A DNA stretch of 64,000 nucleotides from Salinisphaera sp040361255 (GCF_040361255.1 NZ_APNG01000012.1:62001-126000); one strand, 5' to 3'; positions 54,969 through 63,973 are shown, numbered from the stretch's first letter. The notes: generated from the sequence alone by a model not told the origin. Program-made: numbers and translations.

Positions 54969-55820
54969 CTACCAGCTGGCGCCCGGATAGGCGCGCTGCA
55001 GAAACTGCATATCGGACAGGATATAGCCCAGATGCTCGGTATGTCGGCCCGTCTTGCCGCCGGTATGCACGAACGCATTATCGGGGACTTTCAAAGTCGC
55101 TTCGTCGAGCACATCCTCGACCCGGGCCAGCCAGGCCTCACGCAGCGTATCCGGCGACGGGGCGATACCCGCCTCCGCCATCGTGGCGTCAACGCCGTCG
55201 CTGACGAACATGTCGCCCGTGTACGACCACAATATGTCCAACGCCTGCTGCATACGGTCATGGCTTTCCGGGGTGCCGTCACCCAGACGCACCACCAGAT
55301 CGGTGGAACGCTCAACGTGATACGAAACTTCCTTGAGCGCCTTGGCGGCGATCTCGGCGACGCGCGGGCTGGTCGATTCGGTCAACCGCTGCAGCAGTTC
55401 GTAGTGGAATGCGTCGAACAGGAACTGGCGCATGGTGGTCACGCCCATATCGCCGTTGGGTACCTCCACGAGCAGCACGTTGCGGAACTTGAACGCATCG
55501 CGCAAAAACGCCAGCTGATCGGCCGACCGCCCCTCGTTCTCGACCTCGCCCGCCAGGCCCAGCCAGAGCTGGGTATGGCCGATGAGGTCGAGTGCGGTAT
55601 TGGTGAGCGCAATATCCTCTTCCAGCGCCGGACCATGACCACACCATTCGGAGAGCCGCTGGCCCAGGATCAGCGTGGTATCGCCCATGCGGCAGAGCCA
55701 TTCGAAGAACGCCGGCCGGGTTTCGACGTTGGTGACGTGCGCATCGTGGACCTGCTCGGCTGCGGCGATATCAGCCAGCTTCGTGACGTCATCGGTGTTC
55801 ATGTCGGACAAAGATGGCAT
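54969..55820 (-). CDS. paaC: Phenylacetyl-CoA epoxidase subunit PaaC
   Basis: 283 residues, ferritin-like. LRMG-type start VTKLADIAAAEQ leads to GQRLSEWCGHGPALEEDIALTNTALDLIGHTQLWLGLAGEVE (in two parts), the PaaC signature. The intact ExxH ligand pair of PaaA is absent, as expected for this structural subunit. It pairs with PaaA in the catalytic core. The ATG overlaps the paaB TAA by one base. Confidence 0.94.
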   Translation of the reverse strand: MPSLSDMNTDDVTKLADIAAAEQVHDAHVTNVETRPAFFEWLCRMGDTTLILGQRLSEWCGHGPALEEDIALTNTALDLIGHTQLWLGLAGEVENEGRSADQLAFLRDAFKFRNVLLVEVPNGDMGVTTMRQFLFDAFHYELLQRLTESTSPRVAEIAAKALKEVSYHVERSTDLVVRLGDGTPESHDRMQQALDILWSYTGDMFVSDGVDATMAEAGIAPSPDTLREAWLARVEDVLDEATLKVPDNAFVHTGGKTGRHTEHLGYILSDMQFLQRAYPGASW

Positions 55821-56104
55821 TACATATTCCCCACTTCGTCGGGAATGTTGTAGAAGGTGGGATGCCGATAGATCTTGTCCTCGGCCGGGTCGAACATCGG
55901 CCCCTTGTCGGACGGCGTAGAGGCCGTGATCTCGGTAGAACGCGCTACCCAGATCGACACCCCTTCCTTGCGCCGGGTATAGACATCGCGGGCGTTGTTG
56001 ATCGCCATCTCGGCGTCGGGCGCATGCAGGCTACCCACATGACGGTGGTTGAGCCCGTGCTGCCCACGGATGAAGATTTCCCAGAGCGGCCATTCGTTCG
56101 CCAT
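55820..56104 (-). CDS. paaB: Phenylacetyl-CoA epoxidase subunit PaaB
   Basis: 94 residues; WPLWEIFIRGQHGLNHRHVGSLHAPD and AINNARDVYTRRKEGVSIWVAR (two parts) are the PaaB hallmarks. The small protein bridges PaaAC heterodimers. It lies 52 bases downstream of paaA and is coupled to paaC. Confidence 0.95.
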   Translation of the reverse strand: MANEWPLWEIFIRGQHGLNHRHVGSLHAPDAEMAINNARDVYTRRKEGVSIWVARSTEITASTPSDKGPMFDPAEDKIYRHPTFYNIPDEVGNM

Positions 56105-56156
56105 CGTTAGCTCCCGTGTTCTGCGTTAATTTGGGACCTGTCGGCCCGACGACCGC

Positions 56157-57146
56157 TTAGGCGGCGACCCGGCGCTTGGCCGCTTTCTCGGCGTAGGCCG
56201 CAAGGCCGTCGCGGAACCATTCACCGCCTTCCCACGCCTTGATCCGAGCCCCTAGACGCTCGCGATTGCAGGGGCCGTTGCCCTTGAGTACGGCCTTGAA
56301 CTCTTCCCAGTCGGGCTGGCTGAAGTCGTAGTTACCGGTTTCTTCGTTCCAGGCGAGATCGTCGTCGGGAATGGTCAGCCCGAGGTAATGCGCCTGCGGA
56401 ACGGTCTCGTTGACGAAGCGCTGGCGCAGTTCGTCGTTGGTGTTCATCTTGATCTTCCAGGCCATGGACTGGTCGGAATGCACGCTGTCCTTGTCCGACG
56501 GCCCGAACATCATCAGCGCCGGATACCAGAACCGGTTCAACGCGTCCTGCGCCATCTCTTTCTGCGCGGGCGTGCCGGAGACCATCGACATCATGATCGA
56601 GTAGCCCTGACGCTGATGAAAACTCTCTTCCTTGCAGATCCGCACCATGGCCCGCGCATACGGCCCGAAAGAGGTCCGCTGCAGGGGGACCTGGTTCATG
56701 ATCGCGGCGCCGTCCACCAGCCAGCCCACGGCACCCATATCGGCCCAGGTGAGGGTCGGATAGTTGAAGATCGATGAATACTTCATTTCACCCGAGTGCA
56801 GCTTGTTCATCAGCTCGTCGCGACTGATGCCCAGCGTCTCGGCGGCGCAATACAGATACAGACCATGGCCGGCTTCGTCCTGCACCTTGGCCAACAGGAT
56901 CGCCTTGCGCTCGAGCGTCGGCGCACGCGTGACCCAGTTGCCCTCGGGGAGCTGTCCCACGATCTCGGAATGGGCATGCTGACCGATCTGGCGGATCAGC
57001 GTCTTGCGGTACGCGGCCGGCATCCAGTCCTTGGGCTCGATCTTGATGTTGTCGTCGATACGCGCTTGAAACGCGGCCTCTTCCGGCGACAGTTCGTCCG
57101 CGCCGCGAACCCGCTTACTACCGGTATCTACATTCTGTGCATACAT
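56157..57146 (-). CDS. paaA: Phenylacetyl-CoA epoxidase catalytic subunit PaaA
   Basis: 329 residues from the ATG at 57146, eight bases after AGGAG. Diiron ligands are likely Glu in HSEIVGQLPEGNW, Glu and His in QDEAGHGLY, Glu in the KLHSGEMKY region and E-x-x-H in CKEESFHQRQGY. The C-terminal half carries the substrate-binding segment GNYDFSQPDWEEFK. It epoxidises the aromatic ring of phenylacetyl-CoA. First gene of the paaABCDE operon; operator-like repeats lie about 90-180 bases upstream. Confidence 0.96.
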   Translation of the reverse strand: MYAQNVDTGSKRVRGADELSPEEAAFQARIDDNIKIEPKDWMPAAYRKTLIRQIGQHAHSEIVGQLPEGNWVTRAPTLERKAILLAKVQDEAGHGLYLYCAAETLGISRDELMNKLHSGEMKYSSIFNYPTLTWADMGAVGWLVDGAAIMNQVPLQRTSFGPYARAMVRICKEESFHQRQGYSIMMSMVSGTPAQKEMAQDALNRFWYPALMMFGPSDKDSVHSDQSMAWKIKMNTNDELRQRFVNETVPQAHYLGLTIPDDDLAWNEETGNYDFSQPDWEEFKAVLKGNGPCNRERLGARIKAWEGGEWFRDGLAAYAEKAAKRRVAA

Positions 57147-57231
57147 GATTCGCACTCCTGCCGCTCGGTCGGCGATGTTGTCGTTTTACGCGCACCGGGA
57201 GCACGCGCCACCGCAAAAATCGATGCGGCGT

Positions 57232-57274
57232 TTTGATACAGATCAAGTTACCGCAAGTTTGTTTTTGTATCAAA
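57232..57274. promoter_or_regulatory. Candidate PaaX operator upstream of paaA
   Basis: TTTGATACA at 57232-57240 and its complement TGTATCAAA at 57266-57274 form an inverted repeat with 25 bases between arms. A third box, TGTATCAA, occurs at 57320-57327. The gap between paaA and paaX (57147-57520) is otherwise gene-free. Its location and TGATAC symmetry suit PaaX, which binds similar TGATTC-type sites elsewhere; the binding itself is inferred. Confidence 0.6.
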
Positions 57275-57520
57275 TAAGAATTGTGCACGCCTGAATAGCG
57301 CTGCAATGGGCCAACCGCCTGTATCAACTGGGTAAAACTCCATTAAAGACGCTGAAAAAGCTCGGCCGAAAAAAGTGGCACGGGCGTTTCTTGACGCGGA
57401 TACGATGCCTGCACAGGCAATGCTGCGACGCAGCGTGATACACGCGAACAGCGTTAATTGCAGCCCTGTATCGAATTGGGAGTCAACGGCGCAGCGCGGG
57501 TAGCGCGCACGCGACCGGCG

Positions 57521-58441
57521 TCAGAGGCCGCCGAAACGCTCGTAGAAATAGGCGGCCGGCTCCGGCAGCGGCCCATCGGCGGTTTCCAGCACTTCGGCCA
57601 GATAGGTTTCGGCCTGTCGGAAGGTGGCCCTATACAGATTGCGACACAAAAGCCGCGCTGCCGCCCCGGGCCAGTCGCCGGGTAATACATCGTCGGGCAA
57701 CTGCGGATCGCGCAGCAGCAGCCGTCGGATTTCGTGAATCAGCAGGGTGCGGATCAGAAACGCATCCTGTGGCTCGAGCCCGCCATTGCTATCGATCGCC
57801 CGCCACACTGGCCGGAAGCGATCCAGGAATTCGGCGTATTGAACGCCCAGGGCTTCAAGATTCCAGCATTCACGCACCAGCCGGTTGAGCGGTGCGGACG
57901 TGGGCAGCCCCTCGTTGCGTGCCCGCATGAGCACCACGCGGCGTTGTACGTCGAGATCCTGAAGCACGGAGGTGAGTGCGGCACGCGGGGGCAATGGATG
58001 GGCGAGCATGTCGCTGGAAAACGCGCCGAAGCCCAGCGTGGATAATTCCTTGCGTAGCGTTTCGCGCTTGCGCTGGGGTACCTGGGCCATGAGCACGAGC
58101 GTCCACTCGCCATCCCAGGACACACGCGGTTCGCTGTAGACGCGTTCGTAGGCCCGTTCGAAGCTGCGCCAGCCGCTGCGGGTGAGGCTGTAATAGCTGC
58201 GGCGGCCGATCTGTTCGGAACTCAGCCAGCCCTCCTTGGACAAGCGATACACCGAGGTACGCACCAGGCGCTCATTCAACCCCAGCGGCTCGAGCAAGCG
58301 GATCAGACTGCCCAGCCACACGGTCCCGCCGCGCGGCGCGATGGCATCGCCATAAACCGAGATGATCAGCGACGTGGCCCGCAACGAGCGGCGGCCGCTG
58401 AATTGCTCGATCAACGTATCGACAGGCCGGGATCGCGCCAA
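57521..58441 (-). CDS. paaX: Phenylacetate pathway repressor PaaX
   Basis: 306 residues starting at a TTG at 58441, with GGAG seven bases upstream; the open frame to 58501 begins inside the terminator T-run and is implausible. N-terminal winged HTH: GRRSLRATSLIISVYGDAIAPRGGTVWLGSLIRLL (two parts) and RTSVYRLSKEGWLSSEQIGRRSYYSLT. The central and C-terminal domains match PaaX (FRPVWRAIDS, LLRDPQLPDDVLPGDWPG). It represses paa genes until phenylacetyl-CoA binds. It lies between the importer operon and paaA. Confidence 0.92.
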   Translation of the reverse strand: MARSRPVDTLIEQFSGRRSLRATSLIISVYGDAIAPRGGTVWLGSLIRLLEPLGLNERLVRTSVYRLSKEGWLSSEQIGRRSYYSLTRSGWRSFERAYERVYSEPRVSWDGEWTLVLMAQVPQRKRETLRKELSTLGFGAFSSDMLAHPLPPRAALTSVLQDLDVQRRVVLMRARNEGLPTSAPLNRLVRECWNLEALGVQYAEFLDRFRPVWRAIDSNGGLEPQDAFLIRTLLIHEIRRLLLRDPQLPDDVLPGDWPGAAARLLCRNLYRATFRQAETYLAEVLETADGPLPEPAAYFYERFGGL

Positions 58442-58499
58442 TGACTTCTCCGAATGAACGTCGTATGAGGACGTGCCCGCAGGCACGAAACAAACCGAC

Positions 58500-58528
58500 A
58501 AAAAAATGCCCGCGGCACAGCGCGGGCA
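58500..58528 (-). terminator. Intrinsic terminator of the Liv-type importer operon
   Basis: TGCCCGCG/CGCGGGCA stem with a six-base loop, followed on the minus strand by T7. It lies 74 bases after the stop of the binding-protein gene and before paaX, so the importer genes and paaX are separate transcripts. Confidence 0.92.
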
Positions 58529-58601
58529 CCTATCATCGCGATTCTAGGGCATGCGAGTCGTACAGTCGCCCCGTACGACTCGCCGTGCCGCTCGGCGCCG
58601 A

Positions 58602-59756
58602 TCAGTCGATCAGCGTCCAGGTGCCGTCGTGAATCTCGAGCATCCGGAATGCCGACAGATCCAGCCCCATATGATCGTCCGGGCTCATATTGAACACACC
58701 GCCCACGCCGACGAAGCCCTCGGTGGCTTCGATCTCGTCGCGAATCGCAGCACGATCAGCACTGCCGGCCGCCTTGATGGCGTTAACGGCAATCATCAGC
58801 CCGTCATAGGCATGACCGCCGAACTGGGAGATGGATTCGTTGAACGTGTCTTCGTATTCCTGCTTGTAGGCCAGTGCAACCTTCTTCTGCGGGTCGTCGT
58901 CGTCCAGCTTCGAGGCGACCAGCAACGCACCGGCGGGCAGGCGTACGCCTTCAGCCGCATCGCCGGCCAGCTCGATGTATTTCTCCGAAGCCACGCCGTG
59001 GGACTGATAGAACGGCAGGTCGAGGCCGAGCTGCTTGTAGTTGCGGGTCACGATCGCCGGGCCCTGGCCGAAGCCGAAGTTGAGCACCGCCTGCACGCCC
59101 TGGGTGTTGGCGATATTGGTCAGCTGGGCGGTCATGTCGGTGTCGCTGTTGTTGTAGGTTTCATCCGCCACGATCTCGATATCGAATTCGGGCGCGGCTT
59201 CCAGCGTCTGCGTGCGTCCCGACTGGCCAAAGCCGCCCGAGCCCGAGATCAGGCCGATCTTGGTGAAACCGCGTTCCTTCATGTCCTTGAGGATCTTGCG
59301 CGCGGCCATGCGATCGGTATGCGGCGTCTTGAACACCCATTTCTTGACCGGATCGATGATCTGGATTCCGCCGGCCAGCGAGATCAGCGCCACGCCCGAA
59401 CGCTCGACCAGCGGCACCGCGGCCATGGTCGTGCCGGTGGTACTGCCGCCGACGATCACATCGACCTGGTCGGAATTGATCAGGCGCTTGACGAAAGTGC
59501 GCGCCTTGCCGGCATTACCGGAGGTGTCGTAATGCACCAGTTCCAGCGGGCGCCCGAGCACGCCGCCCTCGTCGTTGATCTTGTCGACCCAGTGTTCGAG
59601 CGTCTTGAGTTCCGGATCGCCCAGAAAGGACGCCGGCCCGGTGACCGATAGAAAAGTGCCGATCTTGATCGGCTTGCCGTCGGGGGCCGCGAACGCGGTC
59701 GTGCCGATAGATGCCAGTGCGAGCAGCAGCGCTGACCCGAGTGTCTTGATTCGCAT
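58602..59756 (-). CDS. Liv-type ABC transporter substrate-binding protein
   Basis: 384 residues: a signal peptide ending FAA, then a type I periplasmic binding protein of the HAAT (hydrophobic amino acid) group. Motifs include IKIGTFLSVTGPASFLGDPEL, VIVGGSTTGTTMAAVPLVERSGV and GHAYDGLMIAVNAIKAAGSA. It is 57 bases downstream of the LivF gene. The group also binds aromatic acids and amides; its location next to paaX suggests phenylacetate or an arylalkyl amine, not only branched amino acids. Confidence 0.92.
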   Translation of the reverse strand: MRIKTLGSALLLALASIGTTAFAAPDGKPIKIGTFLSVTGPASFLGDPELKTLEHWVDKINDEGGVLGRPLELVHYDTSGNAGKARTFVKRLINSDQVDVIVGGSTTGTTMAAVPLVERSGVALISLAGGIQIIDPVKKWVFKTPHTDRMAARKILKDMKERGFTKIGLISGSGGFGQSGRTQTLEAAPEFDIEIVADETYNNSDTDMTAQLTNIANTQGVQAVLNFGFGQGPAIVTRNYKQLGLDLPFYQSHGVASEKYIELAGDAAEGVRLPAGALLVASKLDDDDPQKKVALAYKQEYEDTFNESISQFGGHAYDGLMIAVNAIKAAGSADRAAIRDEIEATEGFVGVGGVFNMSPDDHMGLDLSAFRMLEIHDGTWTLID

Positions 59757-59813
59757 AACGTCTCCTTGGTTTCTCCCACCGTGTGCCCGTCGACCGTGGC
59801 CGACGCGTTGTTG

Positions 59814-60572
59814 TCATTCGTTGTGTGTTTCGCCTGCCTGTGGCGTATCGCGGATGCCCAGATAGGCGCGTTTCACCTCGGGGTGATCGGCCAGTTCCTG
59901 GCCGCTGCCGCTGACCGTGATTTCACCGGTTTCCAGCACGAAACCGCGGTCGGCGATCGCCAGCGCGCCGGCCGCGTTCTGTTCGACCAGCAGGATGGTG
60001 ATGCCGTCTTTATTGAGATTGCGCACGATCTCGAAGATCTCTTCGATGAGCAGCGGCGCCAGCCCCATGCTCGGCTCGTCGAGCAGCAACAGTCGGGGCC
60101 GTGCCATGAGCGCACGCCCGATCGCCAGCATCTGTTGCTGGCCGCCCGAGAGCATGCCGGCGGCCTGACGGCGTTTTTCCGCCAGAATCGGAAACAGCTC
60201 GTAGACCCAGTCGATATCGCGATTCACCGCCGCGCCGCGCCCGCGCACATAGGCGCCCAGGGCCAGGTTGTCGGCGACCGACATGGGCCCGAAGACCTGA
60301 CGTCCCTCGGGCACCTGGGTAATGCCGCGGGCGACGCGCTTCTGCGCCTTGAGCCGGCCGATATCGGCGCCGTCGAAATGAATCTCGCCCTGGCTGTGCG
60401 GCTGAATACCGGAGAGCGTGTTCAACAAGGTGGTCTTGCCGGCACCATTGGCGCCCACCAGGGCGACCAGCTCGCCCTCGCGCACGTCGAGATCAATATC
60501 GCGCAGCGCCGTGACCGCGCCGTAACGGGTATGCAGGCCGCGAATATGCAGTAGCGGTTGGCCGTGACTCAT
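59814..60572 (-). CDS. livF: Liv-type ABC transporter ATP-binding protein LivF
   Basis: 252 residues. Walker A GANGAGKTTLLN (about residues 37-48), signature MLSGGQQQMLAIGRALM, Walker B LLLLDEPSMGLAP and the switch His in ILLVEQNAAG region mark LivF. The start overlaps the LivG stop (ATGA). The nucleotide-binding half works with LivG in the importer. Confidence 0.94.
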   Translation of the reverse strand: MSHGQPLLHIRGLHTRYGAVTALRDIDLDVREGELVALVGANGAGKTTLLNTLSGIQPHSQGEIHFDGADIGRLKAQKRVARGITQVPEGRQVFGPMSVADNLALGAYVRGRGAAVNRDIDWVYELFPILAEKRRQAAGMLSGGQQQMLAIGRALMARPRLLLLDEPSMGLAPLLIEEIFEIVRNLNKDGITILLVEQNAAGALAIADRGFVLETGEITVSGSGQELADHPEVKRAYLGIRDTPQAGETHNE

Positions 60573-61330
60573 GCGCCCCCCAGATAAGCAGCAATGACTT
60601 CGGGGTCGTTCTGGACTTGCTGGGGGGTACCCTGGGCCAGCTTGCGACCATAGTTGAGCACCAGCACGTCGTCGGAGACATCCATGACCAGCTTCATGTC
60701 GTGCTCGACCAGCACCACGGTGACCCCGCTCGCGGCCACCTCGCGTATGAGCTCGCCGATGGCATGGGTTTCGTTGGCGTTGAGCCCGGCGGCCGGCTCG
60801 TCGAGAAACAGCAGCTCGGGCTCGGCCGCCAATGCCCGCGCGATTTCCAGGCGCTTGAGCGCGCCGTAGGACATCTCGACCGGATGGGCGTCGAGCTGAT
60901 TCGCCAGCCCGGTGAACCGCATCAGTTCGACCGCGCGTTCACGACAGTCCCGATCGCCTGCACGCACCGACTTCAGACGCAGCAGCGCAGACACGAAACC
61001 GCGATTGAGCCGCAAATGCCGACCCACCATCACGTTTTCGATCGCGGTCATGTTCATGCAGATCTGCAGGTTCTGAAACGTACGCCCGAGCCCGCGCTTT
61101 GCGAGCTCGTAGGGCGCCAACCCGCGCGTGTCGCGTTCGGCGAGCAGAATGTGGCCGTCCGTGGGCGTATAGATGCCGGTCAGCAGGTTGATCAGCGTCG
61201 TCTTGCCGGCGCCGTTGGGGCCGATGATGGAATGGACATCGCCGCGGGCCACCGTAAACGACAGATCGGCCACCGCATCGACGCCGCCGAAGGACTTGGT
61301 CAGCGCCCGGCATTCGAGGATCGCGCTCAT
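60569..61330 (-). CDS. livG: Liv-type ABC transporter ATP-binding protein LivG
   Basis: 253 residues from the ATG at 61330, four bases overlapping LivM. Walker A GPNGAGKTTLINLL, the LivG-specific TFQNLQICMNMTAIENVMVG block (in two parts), signature MSYGALKRLEIARAL (a variant of LSGGQ), Walker B LLFLDEPAAGLN and the H-loop VVLVEHDM. A large overlapping open frame upstream is spurious. Confidence 0.94.
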   Translation of the reverse strand: MSAILECRALTKSFGGVDAVADLSFTVARGDVHSIIGPNGAGKTTLINLLTGIYTPTDGHILLAERDTRGLAPYELAKRGLGRTFQNLQICMNMTAIENVMVGRHLRLNRGFVSALLRLKSVRAGDRDCRERAVELMRFTGLANQLDAHPVEMSYGALKRLEIARALAAEPELLFLDEPAAGLNANETHAIGELIREVAASGVTVVLVEHDMKLVMDVSDDVLVLNYGRKLAQGTPQQVQNDPEVIAAYLGGA

Positions 61331-62271
61331 CGCCGACCTCCCGGCACCAGCCGCGCCAGCGTGGGAACCAGCCCGGTGGGCATGAAGATGACCACGACCA
61401 TGAGGATCGCGCCCAGGATCATGACTTCGAGATCGTCCACCCCGGTCAGAAACTGGGGCAGCAATGTCAGAATGAGTGCGCCCACGAGCGCGCCGTAGGT
61501 CGAGGCCATGCCGCCCAGCACGACCATGGTCACGAACTCGATCGAGTAGATGAAATTGGCCAGATCCGGCGTCACGAAACCCGAATAATGGGCGGTGAGC
61601 ACGCCGGCGAGTGCGGCCAGCACAGCCGAAACCACGAAGATCATCACCTTGTAGCCCAGCGTATGCACGCCCACCACCTCGGCGGCGACTTCCGAGCCGT
61701 GGACCGCACGCAGCGCCCGGCCCACCGGCGAATCGATGAGGTTGAGCGCAAGCCATACGGTGAGTACCAGCAGGACCGCGATCAGCGCATACCAGTAGCG
61801 TTCGTCGTAGAGGTCGGTGCCACCAATCGACAGCGGCGGCGCCATCATGCCGTCCGGCCCGCCGGTGATCCCGGCTTCGGTACGCAGCACGATGGAAATG
61901 AGAATACCCAGGCCCAGCGTGGCCATGGCCAGATAATGGCCGGACAGACGCAGAATCGGACGCGCGACTACGAAAGCCAGCACCGCGACAACGACGAGTG
62001 CGGCCGGCATGGACAGATAGACCGGCCAGCCGTAGTTCGCACTCAGTACCGCGGTGACATAGGCGCCCAGGCCAAAGAAGCCGGCATGGCCGAGACTGAT
62101 CTGGCCGGCATAGCCCATCAGCAGATTCAGGCCGACCGCGACCATCGCATTGATGAGTACATGAATGGCCACATCGTACTGATAGGGGTTGGAGAACAGC
62201 AGCGGCGCAGCAGCCAATACCAGCGCCAGGCCGATCAGCCCCGGGCGCGGAATACGTTTGAGCATGCCCAT
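61327..62271 (-). CDS. livM: Liv-type ABC transporter permease LivM
   Basis: 314 residues from the ATG at 62271 (another ATG six bases on). About nine hydrophobic helices; GQISLGHAGFFGLGAYV is the LivM signature and the cytoplasmic EAA-like loop is GRALRAVHGSEVAAEVVGVHT. The start overlaps the LivH TGA by one base. A longer frame to 62721 is spurious. Confidence 0.93.
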   Translation of the reverse strand: MGMLKRIPRPGLIGLALVLAAAPLLFSNPYQYDVAIHVLINAMVAVGLNLLMGYAGQISLGHAGFFGLGAYVTAVLSANYGWPVYLSMPAALVVVAVLAFVVARPILRLSGHYLAMATLGLGILISIVLRTEAGITGGPDGMMAPPLSIGGTDLYDERYWYALIAVLLVLTVWLALNLIDSPVGRALRAVHGSEVAAEVVGVHTLGYKVMIFVVSAVLAALAGVLTAHYSGFVTPDLANFIYSIEFVTMVVLGGMASTYGALVGALILTLLPQFLTGVDDLEVMILGAILMVVVIFMPTGLVPTLARLVPGGRR

Positions 62272-63146
62272 CAGACCCGCTCCGTCGCACGCGAGCCGAA
62301 CAGACCGCTGGGCAACAGAAACAGCACCAGCAGCACGATCACGAACGGCACAGCGTCCTTGTATTCGGACGAAATATAGCCGGCCGTGAATGCTTCCATG
62401 ATACCCAGCAACAGGCCGCCGACCACAGCACCCAGCGGGCTGCCCAGCCCGCCCAGCACCGCGGCCACGAAGCCTTTCAGCCCCAGCATCACGCCGATAT
62501 CGTAGGCGGTGAGCGTGATCGGCGCAGCCACCGCACCGGCCACCGCGCCCAGCGCGCCCGCCAGTGCGAACGACAGCATCAGAATGAAACGCGGGTTGAT
62601 CCCCACCAGCCGTGCCGCATTGGGATTGTGCGAAACCGCCAGCATCGCCTTGCCGGTGAGCGTGCGTTTGAAAAACCACGCCAGGGCACAGACCACGACC
62701 GCGCCGATGGCCAGCACCCACAGGCTCTGCGGCAGTATCGTCGCACCACCGATATTGATGGGCGTATTGCCGGTGAACGCCGGCAGCGCATGAATCGACT
62801 TGCCCCAGAAGAACTGAGCGCCGCCGCGTAGAAACAGCGACGCGCCGATCGTGATGATGATCAGAGGCACGATATCGTTGGTCGCGGCCCGTTCGATCGC
62901 GAGCTTTTCGATGAGTATCGCGGCCAGTACGGCCAGCCCGATCGCGCAGACGATCGCCAGCGGCATGGGCAGCCCGTACTGCATGAGCATGACCGAGCCC
63001 AACCCGCCGATCATCAGGAACTCGCCCTGGGCGAAGTTGATGATATGGCTGGCGTTATAAATGATCGTAAAACCCAGGGCGACGAGCGCATAGGTCGAGC
63101 CCGCGGTCAGCCCCGAGAACAGATACTGCATGAACTCAGCGAACAC
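62271..63146 (-). CDS. livH: Liv-type ABC transporter permease LivH
   Basis: 291 residues from the GTG at 63146, with AGCAGG eight bases upstream; the ATG at 63131 is the alternative. FSGLTAGSTYALVALGFTIIYNASHIINFAQGEF (two parts) is the LivH N-terminal signature, and the EAA-like loop is AVSHNPNAARLVGI. First gene of the importer operon livHMGF-binding protein. The AT-rich stretch upstream (63420-63620) probably holds its promoter. Confidence 0.92.
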   Translation of the reverse strand: MFAEFMQYLFSGLTAGSTYALVALGFTIIYNASHIINFAQGEFLMIGGLGSVMLMQYGLPMPLAIVCAIGLAVLAAILIEKLAIERAATNDIVPLIIITIGASLFLRGGAQFFWGKSIHALPAFTGNTPINIGGATILPQSLWVLAIGAVVVCALAWFFKRTLTGKAMLAVSHNPNAARLVGINPRFILMLSFALAGALGAVAGAVAAPITLTAYDIGVMLGLKGFVAAVLGGLGSPLGAVVGGLLLGIMEAFTAGYISSEYKDAVPFVIVLLVLFLLPSGLFGSRATERV

Positions 63147-63973
63147 GGCGCACCTGCTGTCGGCGCGCATGGCCGCGCGTATCGAATACAGGGGCGGCGT
63201 TCACGAGTTCTGTGCAGGCGCCGCAAAGCGCAGGTGCACGCCCCGGGCATCCGGTCGTTTTCACTGGTTTTCTCCTCTTCCTCTCGCACCGGCTGGGCCG
63301 GCTTTGACCCGCCTTGTCATCGCGCGGGCTCTAATCGTTATCGCGGGGCATCGCACATTGCGCCCCATGGCGCCGGCCCGGCTTTTCTCTGCCGTTTCGA
63401 ATACTGCCGCCGCATCTCTTTAAAGCGATACTACATCAAATACTATATTCCGAAACAAGTATCACATTTATAAAAACTAGACGCATGCTACACACAATGG
63501 CAGCGGTTAAATCTTTATTTATTACTATAAATCATGCAGTTGAATTACTTTTGACATTGATCAATTCCATTGATTTCAATTCTTTGCATCGCTTCAAACG
63601 TGCGCGCATGTATCAGTTGAGTGTTCTCGCCTGCCCCATACCGAGCGAAAGGGCAACGACGTGCCGCCCTCCTCCGATTCACCTTTTCTGCCAGGCCACT
63701 ACGGTCTGAACCATGCCGTATCGACCCCTCGATCCAGGCCGAACTCGCTTGACACCTGCCCTATTACTTAACATGCTAAACAAAATAAGTCGAACCCTGA
63801 TTCAGGTGTCCGGGGTCGGTGCCGCCAGCCTGCCTTACACGGCGGTCTGGCGATCCGATCCATAACAGGCCTGGCCCGTAGCGCACGGGATCCGGGATCG
63901 CGAGAACAAACAAAGCGACAACAAGCACCGGACGCGGGCGGCCGCGAACGGCATGGCGACGAGGAGAGTCCCG
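63147..63973. other. Long AT-rich divergent intergenic region
   Basis: These 827 bases contain no supported gene. From about 63420 to 63620 the GC content falls sharply, the only such stretch in the window. The GATACT...AGTATC symmetry at 63427-63468 has some likeness to the TGTATC boxes upstream of paaA. TTGACA occurs near 63751, but the -10 spacing is poor. Both the livH promoter and the promoter of the gene at 63974 should lie here. Confidence 0.45.

Noticed and set aside
60569..62290. A 573-codon fusion of a permease-like region and LivG
   Set aside because: The N-terminal part is an out-of-frame shadow of livM; LivG starts at 61330.
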